DNA of 64,000 nt from Saccharothrix sp. NRRL B-16314 (lineage in GTDB: Bacteria; Actinomycetota; Actinomycetes; Mycobacteriales; Pseudonocardiaceae). The first letter of the stretch is position 1. Each line of letters starts with the position of its first letter. The translations under genes and the position numbers were made by a program. Below the pieces are notes generated by a model. That model saw only the letters and a program-made list of their open reading frames with translations. It was not told the DNA's origin and ran no database searches. The stretch covers positions 1 to 64,000 of the forward strand of contig NZ_JNXC01000033.1 of NCBI RefSeq assembly GCF_000716595.1, read 5' to 3'. Shown piece by piece: positions 37,130 to 47,335 of the stretch.

Positions 37130-37199
37130 GTGTCTATCGTACACCCAGTGTCCATCGGACACTCAAGTATCCGGGGGACACCCGGTATCCGTCCGTACC
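37130..37199. promoter_or_regulatory. Array of four 15-bp operator boxes (GTRTCC-N3-GGACAC type)
   Basis: GTGTCTATCGTACAC (37130), GTGTCCATCGGACAC (37148, perfect arms), GTATCCGGGGGACAC (37167) and GTATCCGTCCGTACC (37185) are spaced 18, 19 and 18 bp. They fill the divergent tetR/VOC promoter region. Regular spacing near two helical turns suggests cooperative binding of TetR dimers. Confidence 0.75.
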
Positions 37200-37214
37200 A
37201 GTGGGGGTTCGACC

Positions 37215-37622
37215 ATGTCCGTCAAGATCTTCGTGAACATGCCGGTCGGCGACCTGGCGAAGTCGATCGACTTCTTCGCCGCGCTCGGCTTCAAGCACAA
37301 CCCGGCGTTCACCGACGAGAAGGCAAGCTGCGTCGTGTTCGGCGAGAGCGTCTACGCGATGCTGCTCACCGAGCCGTTCTTCCAGTCGTCGCTCACCTCG
37401 AAGGAGATGGCCGACGCGGGCAAGACCGCCGAGGTGATCCTGGCGCTGTCCCTGGAGAGCCGTGAGCGCGTGGACGAGTTGGCCGACAAGGCCCTGGCGG
37501 CCGGTGGCCAGTTCGTGAAGGAGCCGCAGGACCACGGCTTCATGTACGGCCGCAGCTTCGCCGACCTCGACGGCCACCTGTGGGAGCTGTTCTGGATGGA
37601 CGAGGCCGCAGCGCAGGGATGA
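37215..37622 (+). CDS. VOC-family protein (glyoxalase/bleomycin-resistance fold)
   Basis: A 135-residue VOC protein: KIFVNMPVGDLAKSIDFFAALGF, SVYAMLLTEPFF and the closing DLDGHLWELFWMD. The last Glu and Asp/His positions match metal-binding sites of the superfamily. Members include lactoylglutathione lyases, antibiotic-binding proteins and dioxygenases; the substrate here is unknown. Tight control by a divergent TetR and four operators suggests inducible detoxification. Confidence 0.88.
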   Translation: MSVKIFVNMPVGDLAKSIDFFAALGFKHNPAFTDEKASCVVFGESVYAMLLTEPFFQSSLTSKEMADAGKTAEVILALSLESRERVDELADKALAAGGQFVKEPQDHGFMYGRSFADLDGHLWELFWMDEAAAQG

Positions 37623-37706
37623 GCCGTCCCGGGGGGTTCGGCCGCGGCGGCGGGTGAGGTGGCCGGAGTACCACGGGTCCACCCGCTGGAGAACGGTGCC
37701 GCGGCG

Positions 37707-37742
37707 CGCGGTGGCGGAGCCGCAGGAAGCTTCGCCACCGCG
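37707..37742. terminator. Hairpin between convergent VOC and M28 peptidase genes
   Basis: CGCGGTGGCG (37707-37716) pairs with CGCCACCGCG (37733-37742), 10 bp with a 16-base loop. It lies 85 bp after the VOC stop and 70 bp beyond the peptidase stop. Confidence 0.6.
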
Positions 37743-37812
37743 AGCCGGGCGTGTACCCAGGATCGGGACTGGCCGGGGCCGGAACCTGCCTGGGTTCAGG
37801 ACTCGCCTGGGG

Positions 37813-39309
<1,497 letters not shown>

Positions 39310-40254
39310 CTACTGCTGGGCGCGTTGGGCCCGAGCCCGGCGCTTGCCCTCGTGCATCGCCTGCACGCGGGCCACCGGGATGGTGTGCCCCTCCGCCACG
39401 AGGTCGTCCGGCAGCTTCTGCGGCGCGGGCATCCGCGAGTGCCACGGGTCCGAGTCGCCGAGCAGGCCGACGGCGGTCCGCACGGTGAAGTCGGCGGGCG
39501 TCACGGAGTCGAGGTCGTCCCAGTCCACCGGGAACGACACGGTGGCGCCCGGCCGGATGCGCGGGCTGTACGCGGCGGCCACGGTCGAGCCGTACGCCCG
39601 CGTCGAGTCGAGGAACACCCGCCCGCCCCGGTCGTCCTTGATGAACGCCGTGGTGGCCGACTCCGGGTCCAGCCGTTCGGCCCGCGCCGCCAGCGCACGC
39701 GTGGCGGCGGCGACGTCGTGGTCGACGCCGTCCACCGGCACGAACACGTGCACGCCCTTGGACCCGCTCGTCTTCACCACCCCGGACAGCCCGTCGTCGG
39801 CCAGCGCGCGGCGGACCAGCTTCGCCGCCGCCACGACCACGTCGAACCCGGCGCCCTCCGGCGGGTCCAGGTCGAGCACCAGGTAGGTCGGCCGTTCGAA
39901 CGCGCCCGCGAGCCCCAACGTGACGTGGTACTCGACCGCGCGCTGGTTGGCGAACCACAGCAGCGTGCGCCGGTCCTCGCACACCCCGTACCGGATCTCG
40001 CGCTTGGACGTCTCGGCCCACAGCGTCACCGTCGGCACCCACGGCGGCGTGTACTTCGGCAGGTTCTTCTGGGTGAACGGCTCCTGTCCGGGCCTGACCC
40101 GGATCACCGACAGGGGCCGACCGGCCAACCCGGGGATGATCCGGTCCCGCACCGCGTCGAGGTAGTCGACCAGGTCGCCCTTGGTCGCGTCGGCCCCGTC
40201 GAACAGCGGCTGGTCGAGGTTCGTCAACGCCACGCCGTCCCGCTCTTCACCCAT
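39310..40254 (-). CDS. LigD-type polymerase/primase domain protein
   Basis: A 314-residue stand-alone polymerase of the archaeo-eukaryotic primase superfamily, as in the NHEJ polymerase domain of LigD. Marks: TNLDQPLFDG, TKGDLVDYLDAV, YTPPWVPT, catalytic DLDPP (Asp128, Asp130), KTSGSKGVHVFVPVDG and SPRIRPGATVSFPVDWDDL. It can fill gaps with ribonucleotides at broken ends. ATG 40254 follows AAGGGTGG. The likely partner ligase is at 5.65-6.65 kb; Ku is not in the window. Confidence 0.92.
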   Translation of the reverse strand: MGEERDGVALTNLDQPLFDGADATKGDLVDYLDAVRDRIIPGLAGRPLSVIRVRPGQEPFTQKNLPKYTPPWVPTVTLWAETSKREIRYGVCEDRRTLLWFANQRAVEYHVTLGLAGAFERPTYLVLDLDPPEGAGFDVVVAAAKLVRRALADDGLSGVVKTSGSKGVHVFVPVDGVDHDVAAATRALAARAERLDPESATTAFIKDDRGGRVFLDSTRAYGSTVAAAYSPRIRPGATVSFPVDWDDLDSVTPADFTVRTAVGLLGDSDPWHSRMPAPQKLPDDLVAEGHTIPVARVQAMHEGKRRARAQRAQQ

Positions 40255-40294
40255 CGCACCACCCTTGCCGTTCAGGGCTTCCTCGGCAAGCCGG

Positions 40295-40327
40295 ACACGG
40301 CCCGCTCCGCAGTGGAGCGGGCCGTGT
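40295..40327 (-). terminator. Terminator after the chitinase gene
   Basis: ACACGGCCCGCTCC and GGAGCGGGCCGTGT form a perfect 14-bp stem around GCAGT. It lies 7 bp beyond the chitinase stop and upstream of the LigD-polymerase start. Confidence 0.85.
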
Positions 40328-40334
40328 CGCCGGC

Positions 40335-41723
40335 TCAGGCCGGGAGTCGCCAGACCTGGTTGGAGCTGCCGAAGCAGTCCCAGATCTGGAGTCTGGTGCC
40401 GTCGGCCGAACTGGGGCCGGTGGCGTCGAGGCACCGTCCCGAGACGGGGTTGCGGAGGGTGCCGTTCGACTGGGCCTGCCACGTCTGGGCGCCGGTCCCG
40501 TTGCAGTCCCACAGCTGGACGACGGTGCCGTTGGCGGTGCCGCCGCCGCTCACGTCCATGCACTTGCCGAGGGCGCGGAGGGTGCCGTCACCGCCGACGG
40601 TCCAGGACTGCGCGGCGGTGTTGTTGCACGTCCACAGCTGGACCGCCGTGCCGTTGGCGGTGTTCGCGCCGGCCACGTCCACGCACTTGCCCGCGATACC
40701 GGTGACGGGGCCGGTGCGTCCGGGCGGCGCGGTGCCGCCCATGACGGTGTCGTAGATGGCGCTGACCAGCGACGTGCTGCCGCTGGTGTCCTGCGACAGC
40801 TCCCAGTTCATGACGCCGCCCGCGTTGGCCATCGCCCACTGGGTCTTGCGCTTGATCGTGGGGACGCCGTTGTAGCACTGCTGCGCGCCGTTGACGGTGA
40901 CGCAGTCGCGGTTGGCGTTGGCCGGGTCCATCGCGACCAGCTGCGCGTACGTGTAGTAGTTCGGCCGGCTGTAGAACGGCACGCCGAGGACGGCTTTGGC
41001 GGTGGGCAGGCCGCGGGACTTCCAGTAGTTCACGGTGCCGATGGACCAGTCGTAGTTCGCGTGCGGGCTGCCGCCGTCGTAGGCCATGATGTTGAGCCAG
41101 TCGACGTGGCCGAACACGGCGGGCTGGACGCCTTCGGCGGTGGTGCCGCCGGAGACGACGGCGGCGGTGAGCAGCTTGCCGCGGCTGTGCATGGCGGTGC
41201 TCAGCTGTCCCATGAGGGCGGTGAAGTTGTTCCCCGACGTGCCGGGGTCGGGGTACTCCCAGTCGATGTCGACGCCGTCGAGGTTGTACTGGTTCACCGC
41301 GTTGACGACGCTGTTGACGAACGTGGTGCGGCTGGTGGCGTTGCCGGCCAGCGCTTCGAACGCCGAGTCGTTGCCGTCGTTCCAGCCGCCGATCGCGAGG
41401 GACACGCGGACGCCGTTGTCGTGGGCCAGGGTGACCAGCGAGGAGAGCTTGCCGGGGTCGGGGATGGCCTGGAGCGTGCCGTTGGAGTTCGGCAGGGCGA
41501 ACGCGTAGTTGATGTGGGTGAGCTTGGTGTACTGGACGGCGTTGACGCTGCCGGCCCACGACGGCAGGTAGCCGACGCTCTTGAAGCCGTTGGGCAGGAC
41601 GGTGGCCTGAGCGGCCGGCGCGGTGGCGACGGCGACCGTGAGGCCGGCCGCCATCGTGGCGAGGGCGAGGCCTGCGGCGCCCCACCGGGTCGACGTTCGC
41701 CGTGGTTGTGCAGGGGACTGCAT
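40335..41723 (-). CDS. Secreted GH18 chitinase with ricin-type lectin (CBM13) domain
   Basis: A 462-residue exported chitinase. ATG 41723 follows AAAGGAC; the signal peptide runs to about residue 41 (ends APAAQA). The GH18 barrel (45-330) has SLAIGGWND and the catalytic DGVDIDWE with Glu156 as acid. Residues about 337-462 contain three QxW repeats of a ricin B-type lectin (AQSWTV, AQTWQA, NQVWRL). It should hydrolyse chitin outside the cell; unlike most, the binding module is at the C-terminus. Confidence 0.93.
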   Translation of the reverse strand: MQSPAQPRRTSTRWGAAGLALATMAAGLTVAVATAPAAQATVLPNGFKSVGYLPSWAGSVNAVQYTKLTHINYAFALPNSNGTLQAIPDPGKLSSLVTLAHDNGVRVSLAIGGWNDGNDSAFEALAGNATSRTTFVNSVVNAVNQYNLDGVDIDWEYPDPGTSGNNFTALMGQLSTAMHSRGKLLTAAVVSGGTTAEGVQPAVFGHVDWLNIMAYDGGSPHANYDWSIGTVNYWKSRGLPTAKAVLGVPFYSRPNYYTYAQLVAMDPANANRDCVTVNGAQQCYNGVPTIKRKTQWAMANAGGVMNWELSQDTSGSTSLVSAIYDTVMGGTAPPGRTGPVTGIAGKCVDVAGANTANGTAVQLWTCNNTAAQSWTVGGDGTLRALGKCMDVSGGGTANGTVVQLWDCNGTGAQTWQAQSNGTLRNPVSGRCLDATGPSSADGTRLQIWDCFGSSNQVWRLPA

Positions 41724-41871
41724 GGACGTGTCCTTTCGAGAACGGACGCGGTCGGGGGTAGTGGCAGCCGCGCCCGACCTTACTGGACACCCTTGAATCA
41801 AGTCACGATAAAAGTCGGCTGAGGGTCGGGATTCAGCGGTGTGGTTCAGCGTCGGGGTTCGGCGTCGTGGT

Positions 41872-42732
41872 TCAGCCGAGGGCCGCGATGTCGTGCCGGT
41901 GCAGCCGGGCGGGGTCGGCGATGACCTCGTACGCGGTGATCCGGTCGCGCTCGACGGTGACGGTGAGGGCGAACAGCAGCCGACCGCGTGGGGCGACGAC
42001 GATGCCGACCCTTCCGCCCACCAGGGCCGGTTCGGCGTGGTGGGAGTTCGCGGTGAGGGCGACGGTCTCGCGGGCGACGGCGGGTGCGCCGCGGACCTCG
42101 GTGGCCGCGCCGGGCGGCAGGGCGGCGGGGTCGGCGCGACGGACGACGTCGGGGTCGAGCACGGCGATCAGCGCGTCGAAGTCGCCCAGCCGCGCGGCGG
42201 CGAGGAACGCGTCCACGACCTGCCGTTGGCGGCCGAGTCCGGGCTCGGGGAGCGCACCGCCGCCGCGGACCTTCAGGCGGGCGCGGCTGGCGAGCTTCTT
42301 GGTGGTGGCGGCGCTGCGGCCGACGATCGGCGCGATCCGGTCGAACGGCACGGCGAACGTGTCGTGCAGGACGAACGCCACCCGTTCGGCGGGCGTGAGG
42401 GTGTCCAGGACGACGAGCAACGCGCGCCCGACCGAGTCGGCCAGGACCGCCTCCATCGCGGGGTCGTCCTCGGTGGGCGTCTCGGGCAGGTGACCGACGT
42501 TGTCCTCCCGGCTGACCCGGCGGTGGCGGAGCACGTCGAGGCACACGCGGGAGACGACGGTGCGCAGCCAGGCGGCCAGGTTGTCGACCTCGGCGGCGTC
42601 GACCCGTGACAGCCGGAGCCACGTCTCCTGCACCGCGTCCTCCGCTTCGGGCAGCGAGCCCAGCATCCGGTAGGCCACCGCGCGCAGGTGCGCGCGGTGC
42701 GCCTCGAATCGGTCCGCCGGCTCGTCGCCCAT
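41872..42732 (-). CDS. ECF sigma factor, SigJ/ECF41-like, with SnoaL-type C-terminal domain
   Basis: A 286-residue sigma factor from ATG 42732, which follows GGGGAGGGG; the frame is open to 42798. Region 2 is HRAHLRAVAYRMLGSLPEAE and DAVQETWLRL, region 4 PAERVAFVLHDTFAVPFDRI with AATTKKLASRAR. The C-terminal 110 residues form a SnoaL/NTF2-like domain (VVDAFLAAARLGDFDALIAV, LDPDVVRRAD), which in ECF41 sigma factors replaces an anti-sigma factor. Its usual partner, a COE-type oxidoreductase gene, is not adjacent. Confidence 0.88.
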   Translation of the reverse strand: MGDEPADRFEAHRAHLRAVAYRMLGSLPEAEDAVQETWLRLSRVDAAEVDNLAAWLRTVVSRVCLDVLRHRRVSREDNVGHLPETPTEDDPAMEAVLADSVGRALLVVLDTLTPAERVAFVLHDTFAVPFDRIAPIVGRSAATTKKLASRARLKVRGGGALPEPGLGRQRQVVDAFLAAARLGDFDALIAVLDPDVVRRADPAALPPGAATEVRGAPAVARETVALTANSHHAEPALVGGRVGIVVAPRGRLLFALTVTVERDRITAYEVIADPARLHRHDIAALG

Positions 42733-42742
42733 CGGTCCCCTC

Positions 42743-42773
42743 CCCGCTTCGTCCACCCGGTAGACGAAGCGGG
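42743..42773 (-). promoter_or_regulatory. Hairpin abutting the sigma-factor ribosome binding site
   Basis: On the minus strand CCCGCTTCGTC and GACGAAGCGGG pair over 11 bp; the stem ends directly before GAGGGG and ATG 42732. If translation starts at 42732 this would be a 5'-UTR hairpin next to the Shine-Dalgarno site and could limit translation. If the gene starts at 42798 it lies in coding sequence. Confidence 0.45.
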
Positions 42774-42874
42774 AGGCCGAAAGGTGACGGGCGATCACCT
42801 CGACTACCCGCCGCCGACGTGGTAGCCAGAGGTCGAGTCACGGTCGCCGCCGGAGACCCGAGGAGATCGATCGC

Positions 42875-44535
42875 ATGGGGAAGCGTCCAACGGCGGTGGG
42901 CGTCGCGCTCGCCTGCCTCGTCGCACTGCTCGTCGGCTCGGCGCGGGCCGACGCGGCGACCGTGTCGGCCGCGTTCAGCCAGTCGTCCGTGTGGAGCACG
43001 GGGTACGGCGGGCAGTACGTGCTGACCAACACCGGTGACGCGGAGAGCACCGGCTGGGTGGTGGAGTTCGACCTCCCGCCGGGGTCGACCGTGGTCAACG
43101 CGTGGAACTCGGTGCTCACCCGCGACGGGCAGCACTACCGGTTCGCGAACGCGGCCTTCAACGGCCGGATTCCCCCCGGGGGCACGGCGGGTTTCGGGTT
43201 CAACGTGTCCGGTCTGGGCCTGCCGACCGGCTGCGAGGTCGACGGCGTCCCGTGTGACGGCGGCGGTCCGGCGCCCGACACGTCGGCGCCCACCGTTCCT
43301 TCGAGCCCGCGGGTGACGGGGGTGACGGCGAGTGAGGTGTCGTTGACGTGGACCGCGTCGACCGACGACGTCGGCGTCACCGACTACCAGGTCCTGCGCG
43401 GCACGGCGGTGGTCGCGTCGACGGCGTCCACCGCCGTGACCGTCGGGGGCCTTCTCCCGAGCACCGCGTACGCGTTCACCGTGCGGGCGCGTGACGCGGC
43501 GGGCAACGTCTCCGGCGCGAGCCCCGAAGTCACCGCCACGACCAGCGCGGGCACGGGCGGCGGGTCCACTGTGGACGTCTCCACGGCCGCGCAGCTCCAG
43601 GCCGCGTTGGCCGCCGCCACTCCCGGCCAGACCATCCGGATGGCCGCCGGCGTGTACCGGGGCGCGTTCGCGATCACCCGACCCGGCACCGCCGCCGCTC
43701 CCGCCACGCTCACCGGACCGGCGGACGCGGTGCTGGTCAACGACGGCCCGTCCGGCTCCGCGCCGGGCTGTCCGACGCCCACGCCCGGCTGGGACCCCGG
43801 CTACGGGCTGTGGCTGCACGACGCGCCGCACTGGAACCTGACCGGGTTCACCGTGCGGGAGTCGAAGAAGGGCATCGTCGCGGACAACTCGCACCACACC
43901 GTGATCGACCGCGTGCACGTGCACCACGTGGACGAGGAGGCCGTGCACTCCGGCGCTCGTCGGCGGACAGCGTGCTGCGCGACTCCACGATCAGCCACAC
44001 GGGCCTGGTGCAGCAGGGGTACGGCGAGGCGGTCTACATCGGGTCGGCGAACTCGAACTGGGCGTGCCACGGCAACTCCGGCGGCGTCGACCGCAGCGAC
44101 CGGGTGCGGGTGCTGGGCAACCGCATCGGGCCGGGCGTGACGGCGGAGCACGTGGACGTCAAGGAAGGCACGTTCGACGGGGTGATCCGCGGCAACGCGT
44201 TCGACGGCACGGGGATCTCGGGCCAGAACTCGGCGGACTCGTGGGTCGACGTGAAGGGCGTCGGCTACCTGATCGAGGGCAACACCGGCACGTTCGCCGC
44301 GCCGGGGACGTTCGCGAACGGCTACGAGACGCACAACCCGGCCACCACGCCGTCGTTCACCAACGGCTGCGGCAACGTGTGGCGGGACAACCACTCCGAC
44401 TTGGGCGGTGTCGGCCAGTACGCGATCCGGATCACGTCCACGTCGAAGTGCCCGGGTGTGCCGAACGTGGTGCACGCGTCGAACACGGTGACGCGGGCGG
44501 TGAACGGCCTGACCAACATCACCGTCACGCCCTGA
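42875..44535 (+). pseudogene. Secreted CBM2-FN3-right-handed beta-helix protein, interrupted by a frameshift
   Basis: Frame 1 from ATG 42875 gives a signal peptide (AVGVALACLVALLVGSARAD), a CBM2 carbohydrate-binding domain (to about residue 125), an FN3 domain (about 135-225) and the start of a parallel beta-helix (TPGQTIRMAAGVYRGAFAIT). At about 43949, after HHVDEEAVH, the reading continues in the next frame (SSADSVLRDSTISHTGLVQQ to NGLTNITVTP). One base seems missing: CAC-TCC would read CAC-TTC-CGG. The intact product would be about 553 residues, a pectate-lyase-like or polysaccharide-binding exoenzyme. Sequencing error or a recent frameshift both fit. Confidence 0.82.
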
Positions 44536-44580
44536 CCCGGCGGGCTACCGGTCGGTAAGGTGATCGGCTAGGTTCCGGGC

Positions 44581-45054
44581 GTGACCGAACCGAACGCGCG
44601 GGCGCACGTCGACGTCGACGCCTCCGCAGACGACGTGTACGCCCTGGTGAGCGACCTGCCCGGGATGGCAGACCTGGCCCAGGAGTCCTCCGGTGGCCGG
44701 TGGCTCGCCCCGGCGGCGGGGCCCGCGGTGGGCGCCCGCTTCGCGGGGTCGAACCGGCGCGGCTTCCGCGTCTGGCGCACGGTCGCGACCGTGACCGACG
44801 CGGAGCCGACCCGGTTCGCCTTCGACGTCCGCTCGCTGGGGCTGGTGGTGTCGCGCTGGCAGTACGACATCGAGCCGACCGACACCGGCTGCCGCGTCAC
44901 CGAGAGCACGTGGGACCGCCGTCCGGCGTGGTTCCGGCCGCTGTCCGTGCTGGCGACCGGTGTGCGCGACCGGAGTGCGGAGAACCAGCGCAACATCGAG
45001 AGCACGCTGGCCCGGCTGAAGGCGGCGCTGGAAGGGGCGCGGAGCGCGGAGTGA
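44581..45054 (+). CDS. SRPBCC-family protein
   Basis: A 157-residue START/Bet v1-like (polyketide cyclase/dehydrase) protein: VDVDASADDVYALVSDLPGM at the N-terminus, ESSGGRWLAPAAGPAVGARF, and an amphipathic C-terminal helix. Such proteins bind hydrophobic ligands; many hypothetical ones have no known role. It starts at GTG 44581 without a strong RBS. Next is the PucR gene. Confidence 0.85.
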   Translation: MTEPNARAHVDVDASADDVYALVSDLPGMADLAQESSGGRWLAPAAGPAVGARFAGSNRRGFRVWRTVATVTDAEPTRFAFDVRSLGLVVSRWQYDIEPTDTGCRVTESTWDRRPAWFRPLSVLATGVRDRSAENQRNIESTLARLKAALEGARSAE

Positions 45055-45194
45055 TCCCTTGGACGAGGGTCCTCCGCGGGTTCAGGGGACAGCACTGCCG
45101 GGCACGAGCGGGGGCGCCGTCTTCATCGGTGCAGTGATATCTGTTGAATACCAAGGGTTTCCGCGACAGGTGATGTCGGGGTTACGTTGATCCC

Positions 45195-46376
45195 ATGGTC
45201 GCCTCGACGATGATGGCGCCGCTGCCGGCCGAGCTGATCGAGATCGTGCGCGGCCAGCTGCGGAGGCTGCCCGAGCTCGCGGACGAGCTCGCCCGGCTGC
45301 TCGGGCAGAAGGAGGAGTTCTACCGGCGGCTGGAGATCAGCGCGCCGGCCGAGGTGCGGAAGGTGTGCGAGGTCAACCTCGGGCACGCCTTCAACGCGTT
45401 CATCGAGGCCCGCGAGGTGGATCTCGACGCCGCGCGCAAGACCGGCCGGGCGCAGGCGAGGCTGGGCATCCCGCTGTCGGCGGTGCTGCGCGCGTTCCGG
45501 ATCGCGGGCACGTTCGCCTACGAGGGCATGCTCGGGCTGGCCGCGTCGTCCCGCACGCTGACGTCCGAGCAGCTGCTACCCGCCAGCACCACCGTCTGGC
45601 AGATCATCGACTCGTTCTCCGACGTGATCGCCGACGCCTACACCGAGGTGGCCACGGACTCCGCGCGCTACGACGAGAAGGCCAGGATCGCCGTCATCGG
45701 AGGTCTGCTCGACGGCCGGTACACGAAGCCGGAGGAGCTCGAGGACGCCGCGCGGGTGCTGCGGCTGCCGCCCACCGGGCCGTTCGTGGTCGTCTACGGC
45801 GAGCCGACCGGCGAGCGCTGCCTGTCCGACCTGGTCCAGCACAGCAGGCTGCGGGCGGTGTGGCGGCGGTTGGCGGACGGCGAGGTGGGTGTGGTGGCCG
45901 TCGAACGCACGGCCGACGTTCGCGCGCTGCGGCAGGCACTGGACGCGGCGTCGTTCGCGGTCGGGCTGAGTCCGGCGGTGTCGGGTCTGGCGTTGCTGCC
46001 GGCGGCGTTGCGGCGGGCACGGATCGCTCGCGCCTGCCTGGCGCCGGGGGAGACCGGCCTGGTCGGGTTCGGCGACCGTCCGCTGACCACGCTGGTGGCC
46101 GGTGCGCAGAAGCTGGCCAGGGAGTTGGCCAACCACGTGCTGGCCGACCTGCTCGCGCTGCCGTCCGCCGAACGGGACGTCCTGCTGACCACCCTGCACG
46201 CGTGGTTCGCCGAGCGCGGTTCCGCCAAGGACGCCGCCGAGCGGCTGTTCGTGCACCCCAACACGGTCCGCTACCGGATTCGCCGGGTGCAGGACCTGAC
46301 CGGCCGGGACCTGACCGATCCGCGCGGGATCTCCGAGCTGTACCTGGCCGTGGAGAGCGTCCGACTCGACGGGTGA
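45195..46376 (+). CDS. PucR/CdaR-type helix-turn-helix regulator
   Basis: A 393-residue regulator. The N-terminal helical sensor (RGQLRRLPELADELARLL, YTEVATDSARYDEKARIAVI) and a central GGDEF-like fold (FVVVYGEPTGERCLSDLVQH) precede the C-terminal HTH_30 motif (DAAERLFVHPNTVRYRIRRV). It is typical of the large PucR families of actinobacteria. Ligand and targets are unknown; neither neighbour is an obvious target. Start ATG 45195 has no clear RBS. Confidence 0.9.
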   Translation: MVASTMMAPLPAELIEIVRGQLRRLPELADELARLLGQKEEFYRRLEISAPAEVRKVCEVNLGHAFNAFIEAREVDLDAARKTGRAQARLGIPLSAVLRAFRIAGTFAYEGMLGLAASSRTLTSEQLLPASTTVWQIIDSFSDVIADAYTEVATDSARYDEKARIAVIGGLLDGRYTKPEELEDAARVLRLPPTGPFVVVYGEPTGERCLSDLVQHSRLRAVWRRLADGEVGVVAVERTADVRALRQALDAASFAVGLSPAVSGLALLPAALRRARIARACLAPGETGLVGFGDRPLTTLVAGAQKLARELANHVLADLLALPSAERDVLLTTLHAWFAERGSAKDAAERLFVHPNTVRYRIRRVQDLTGRDLTDPRGISELYLAVESVRLDG

Positions 46377-46566
46377 GCCCGCGGTTTTGTGCGTGGGGAC
46401 AATGTTCGTTGTCTTGCTCGGTCCTTCGCGGGTATGGCGCCTGGGCTGAACAGGTGTACGCGTTGCACCTTGCGGCGGTACGGCGGGGGCTGCCGTTCCG
46501 ATCACCTCTTGAGTGTCGACCCACCGGATCTACTGTTGAGTAACTTACGGCCGGTGTGACCTGCGT

Positions 46567-46578
46567 CTCAACGTTGAG
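46567..46578. promoter_or_regulatory. CTCAACGTTGAG palindrome overlapping the GT2 ribosome binding site
   Basis: A perfect 12-bp palindrome whose last bases run into GAGGAG, 8 bp before ATG 46589. Two further TTGAG elements are upstream (46507-46515, 46535-46541). It may be an operator or an mRNA hairpin that masks the RBS. Confidence 0.45.
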
Positions 46579-46588
46579 GAGCCTGTCG

Positions 46589-47335
46589 ATGCGCCTTGCG
46601 GGTGTCGAGCTGTCCGTCGTGGTGCCGGTCTACAACGAGGAACGACGGCTCCCCGCGAGCCTGGTCGGGCTGCACATGGCGTTGCGCGGCATCGCCGCCG
46701 AGGTCGTCGTGGTCGACAACGCCAGCACCGACGGCACCGTGGACGTGGTCCGCGCGCACGACGGCCCGGTGCGGCTGCTGCACTGCGCGGAACGCGGCAA
46801 GGGCGCGGCCGTCCGGGCCGGTGTGCTCGCCTCGCGCGGTCGGTTCGTCGGCTTCTGCGACGCCGACCTGGCCGCCAGCGTGGACGCGGTGCCGTCCGTG
46901 CTCGCCCGGCTGCGCCGCGGGGTGGACGTCGTGGTCGGCTCACGGGCACACCCCGGGTCGGACGTGCGGGCGCGGAACAGCCCTCTGCGGCACGTCGGCG
47001 CGTGGGCGTTCCGCCGGGCCGCCCAGCCGATCGTGCCCGGGATCGGCGACACCCAGTGCGGGTTCAAGTTCTTCACCGCCGACCTCGCGCGGGCCGCGTT
47101 CGGGCCGTTGCGCACCACCGGGTTCACCTTCGACGTCGAGGTCCTGGGGCGGGCGCAGCGGCTCGGCGCGGTGATCGAGGAGGTGCCGGTGCGGTGGATC
47201 GACGTGGCCGGGTCGACGTTCGACACCCTCCGCGACGGCTACCGCAGCTTCGCCGCCCTGCACCGCATCCGGGCCCTGCTCGACGCGGAGGAACAGCCGG
47301 TGGCGCGGCCGGTGCTCGTCGCGGAGGCCGCGTAG
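46589..47335 (+). CDS. Family 2 glycosyltransferase (dolichyl/polyprenyl-phosphate sugar synthase-like)
   Basis: A 248-residue GT-A enzyme: LSVVVPVYNEERRLPASLVG, AERGKGAAVRAGVLASRG and the metal-binding CDADLAA. Then GDTQCGFKFF and FTFDVEVLGRAQRLG, as in DPG1/DPM1-like synthases. It should move a sugar from a nucleotide donor to polyprenyl phosphate for periplasmic GT-C enzymes such as AftD. No membrane helices. ATG 46589 follows GAGGAG. The GT4 gene starts directly after the stop. Confidence 0.9.
   Translation: MRLAGVELSVVVPVYNEERRLPASLVGLHMALRGIAAEVVVVDNASTDGTVDVVRAHDGPVRLLHCAERGKGAAVRAGVLASRGRFVGFCDADLAASVDAVPSVLARLRRGVDVVVGSRAHPGSDVRARNSPLRHVGAWAFRRAAQPIVPGIGDTQCGFKFFTADLARAAFGPLRTTGFTFDVEVLGRAQRLGAVIEEVPVRWIDVAGSTFDTLRDGYRSFAALHRIRALLDAEEQPVARPVLVAEAA

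Noticed and set aside
36375..37622. Bleomycin resistance operon
   Set aside because: The VOC fold alone does not identify bleomycin binding; the protein was left as VOC family.
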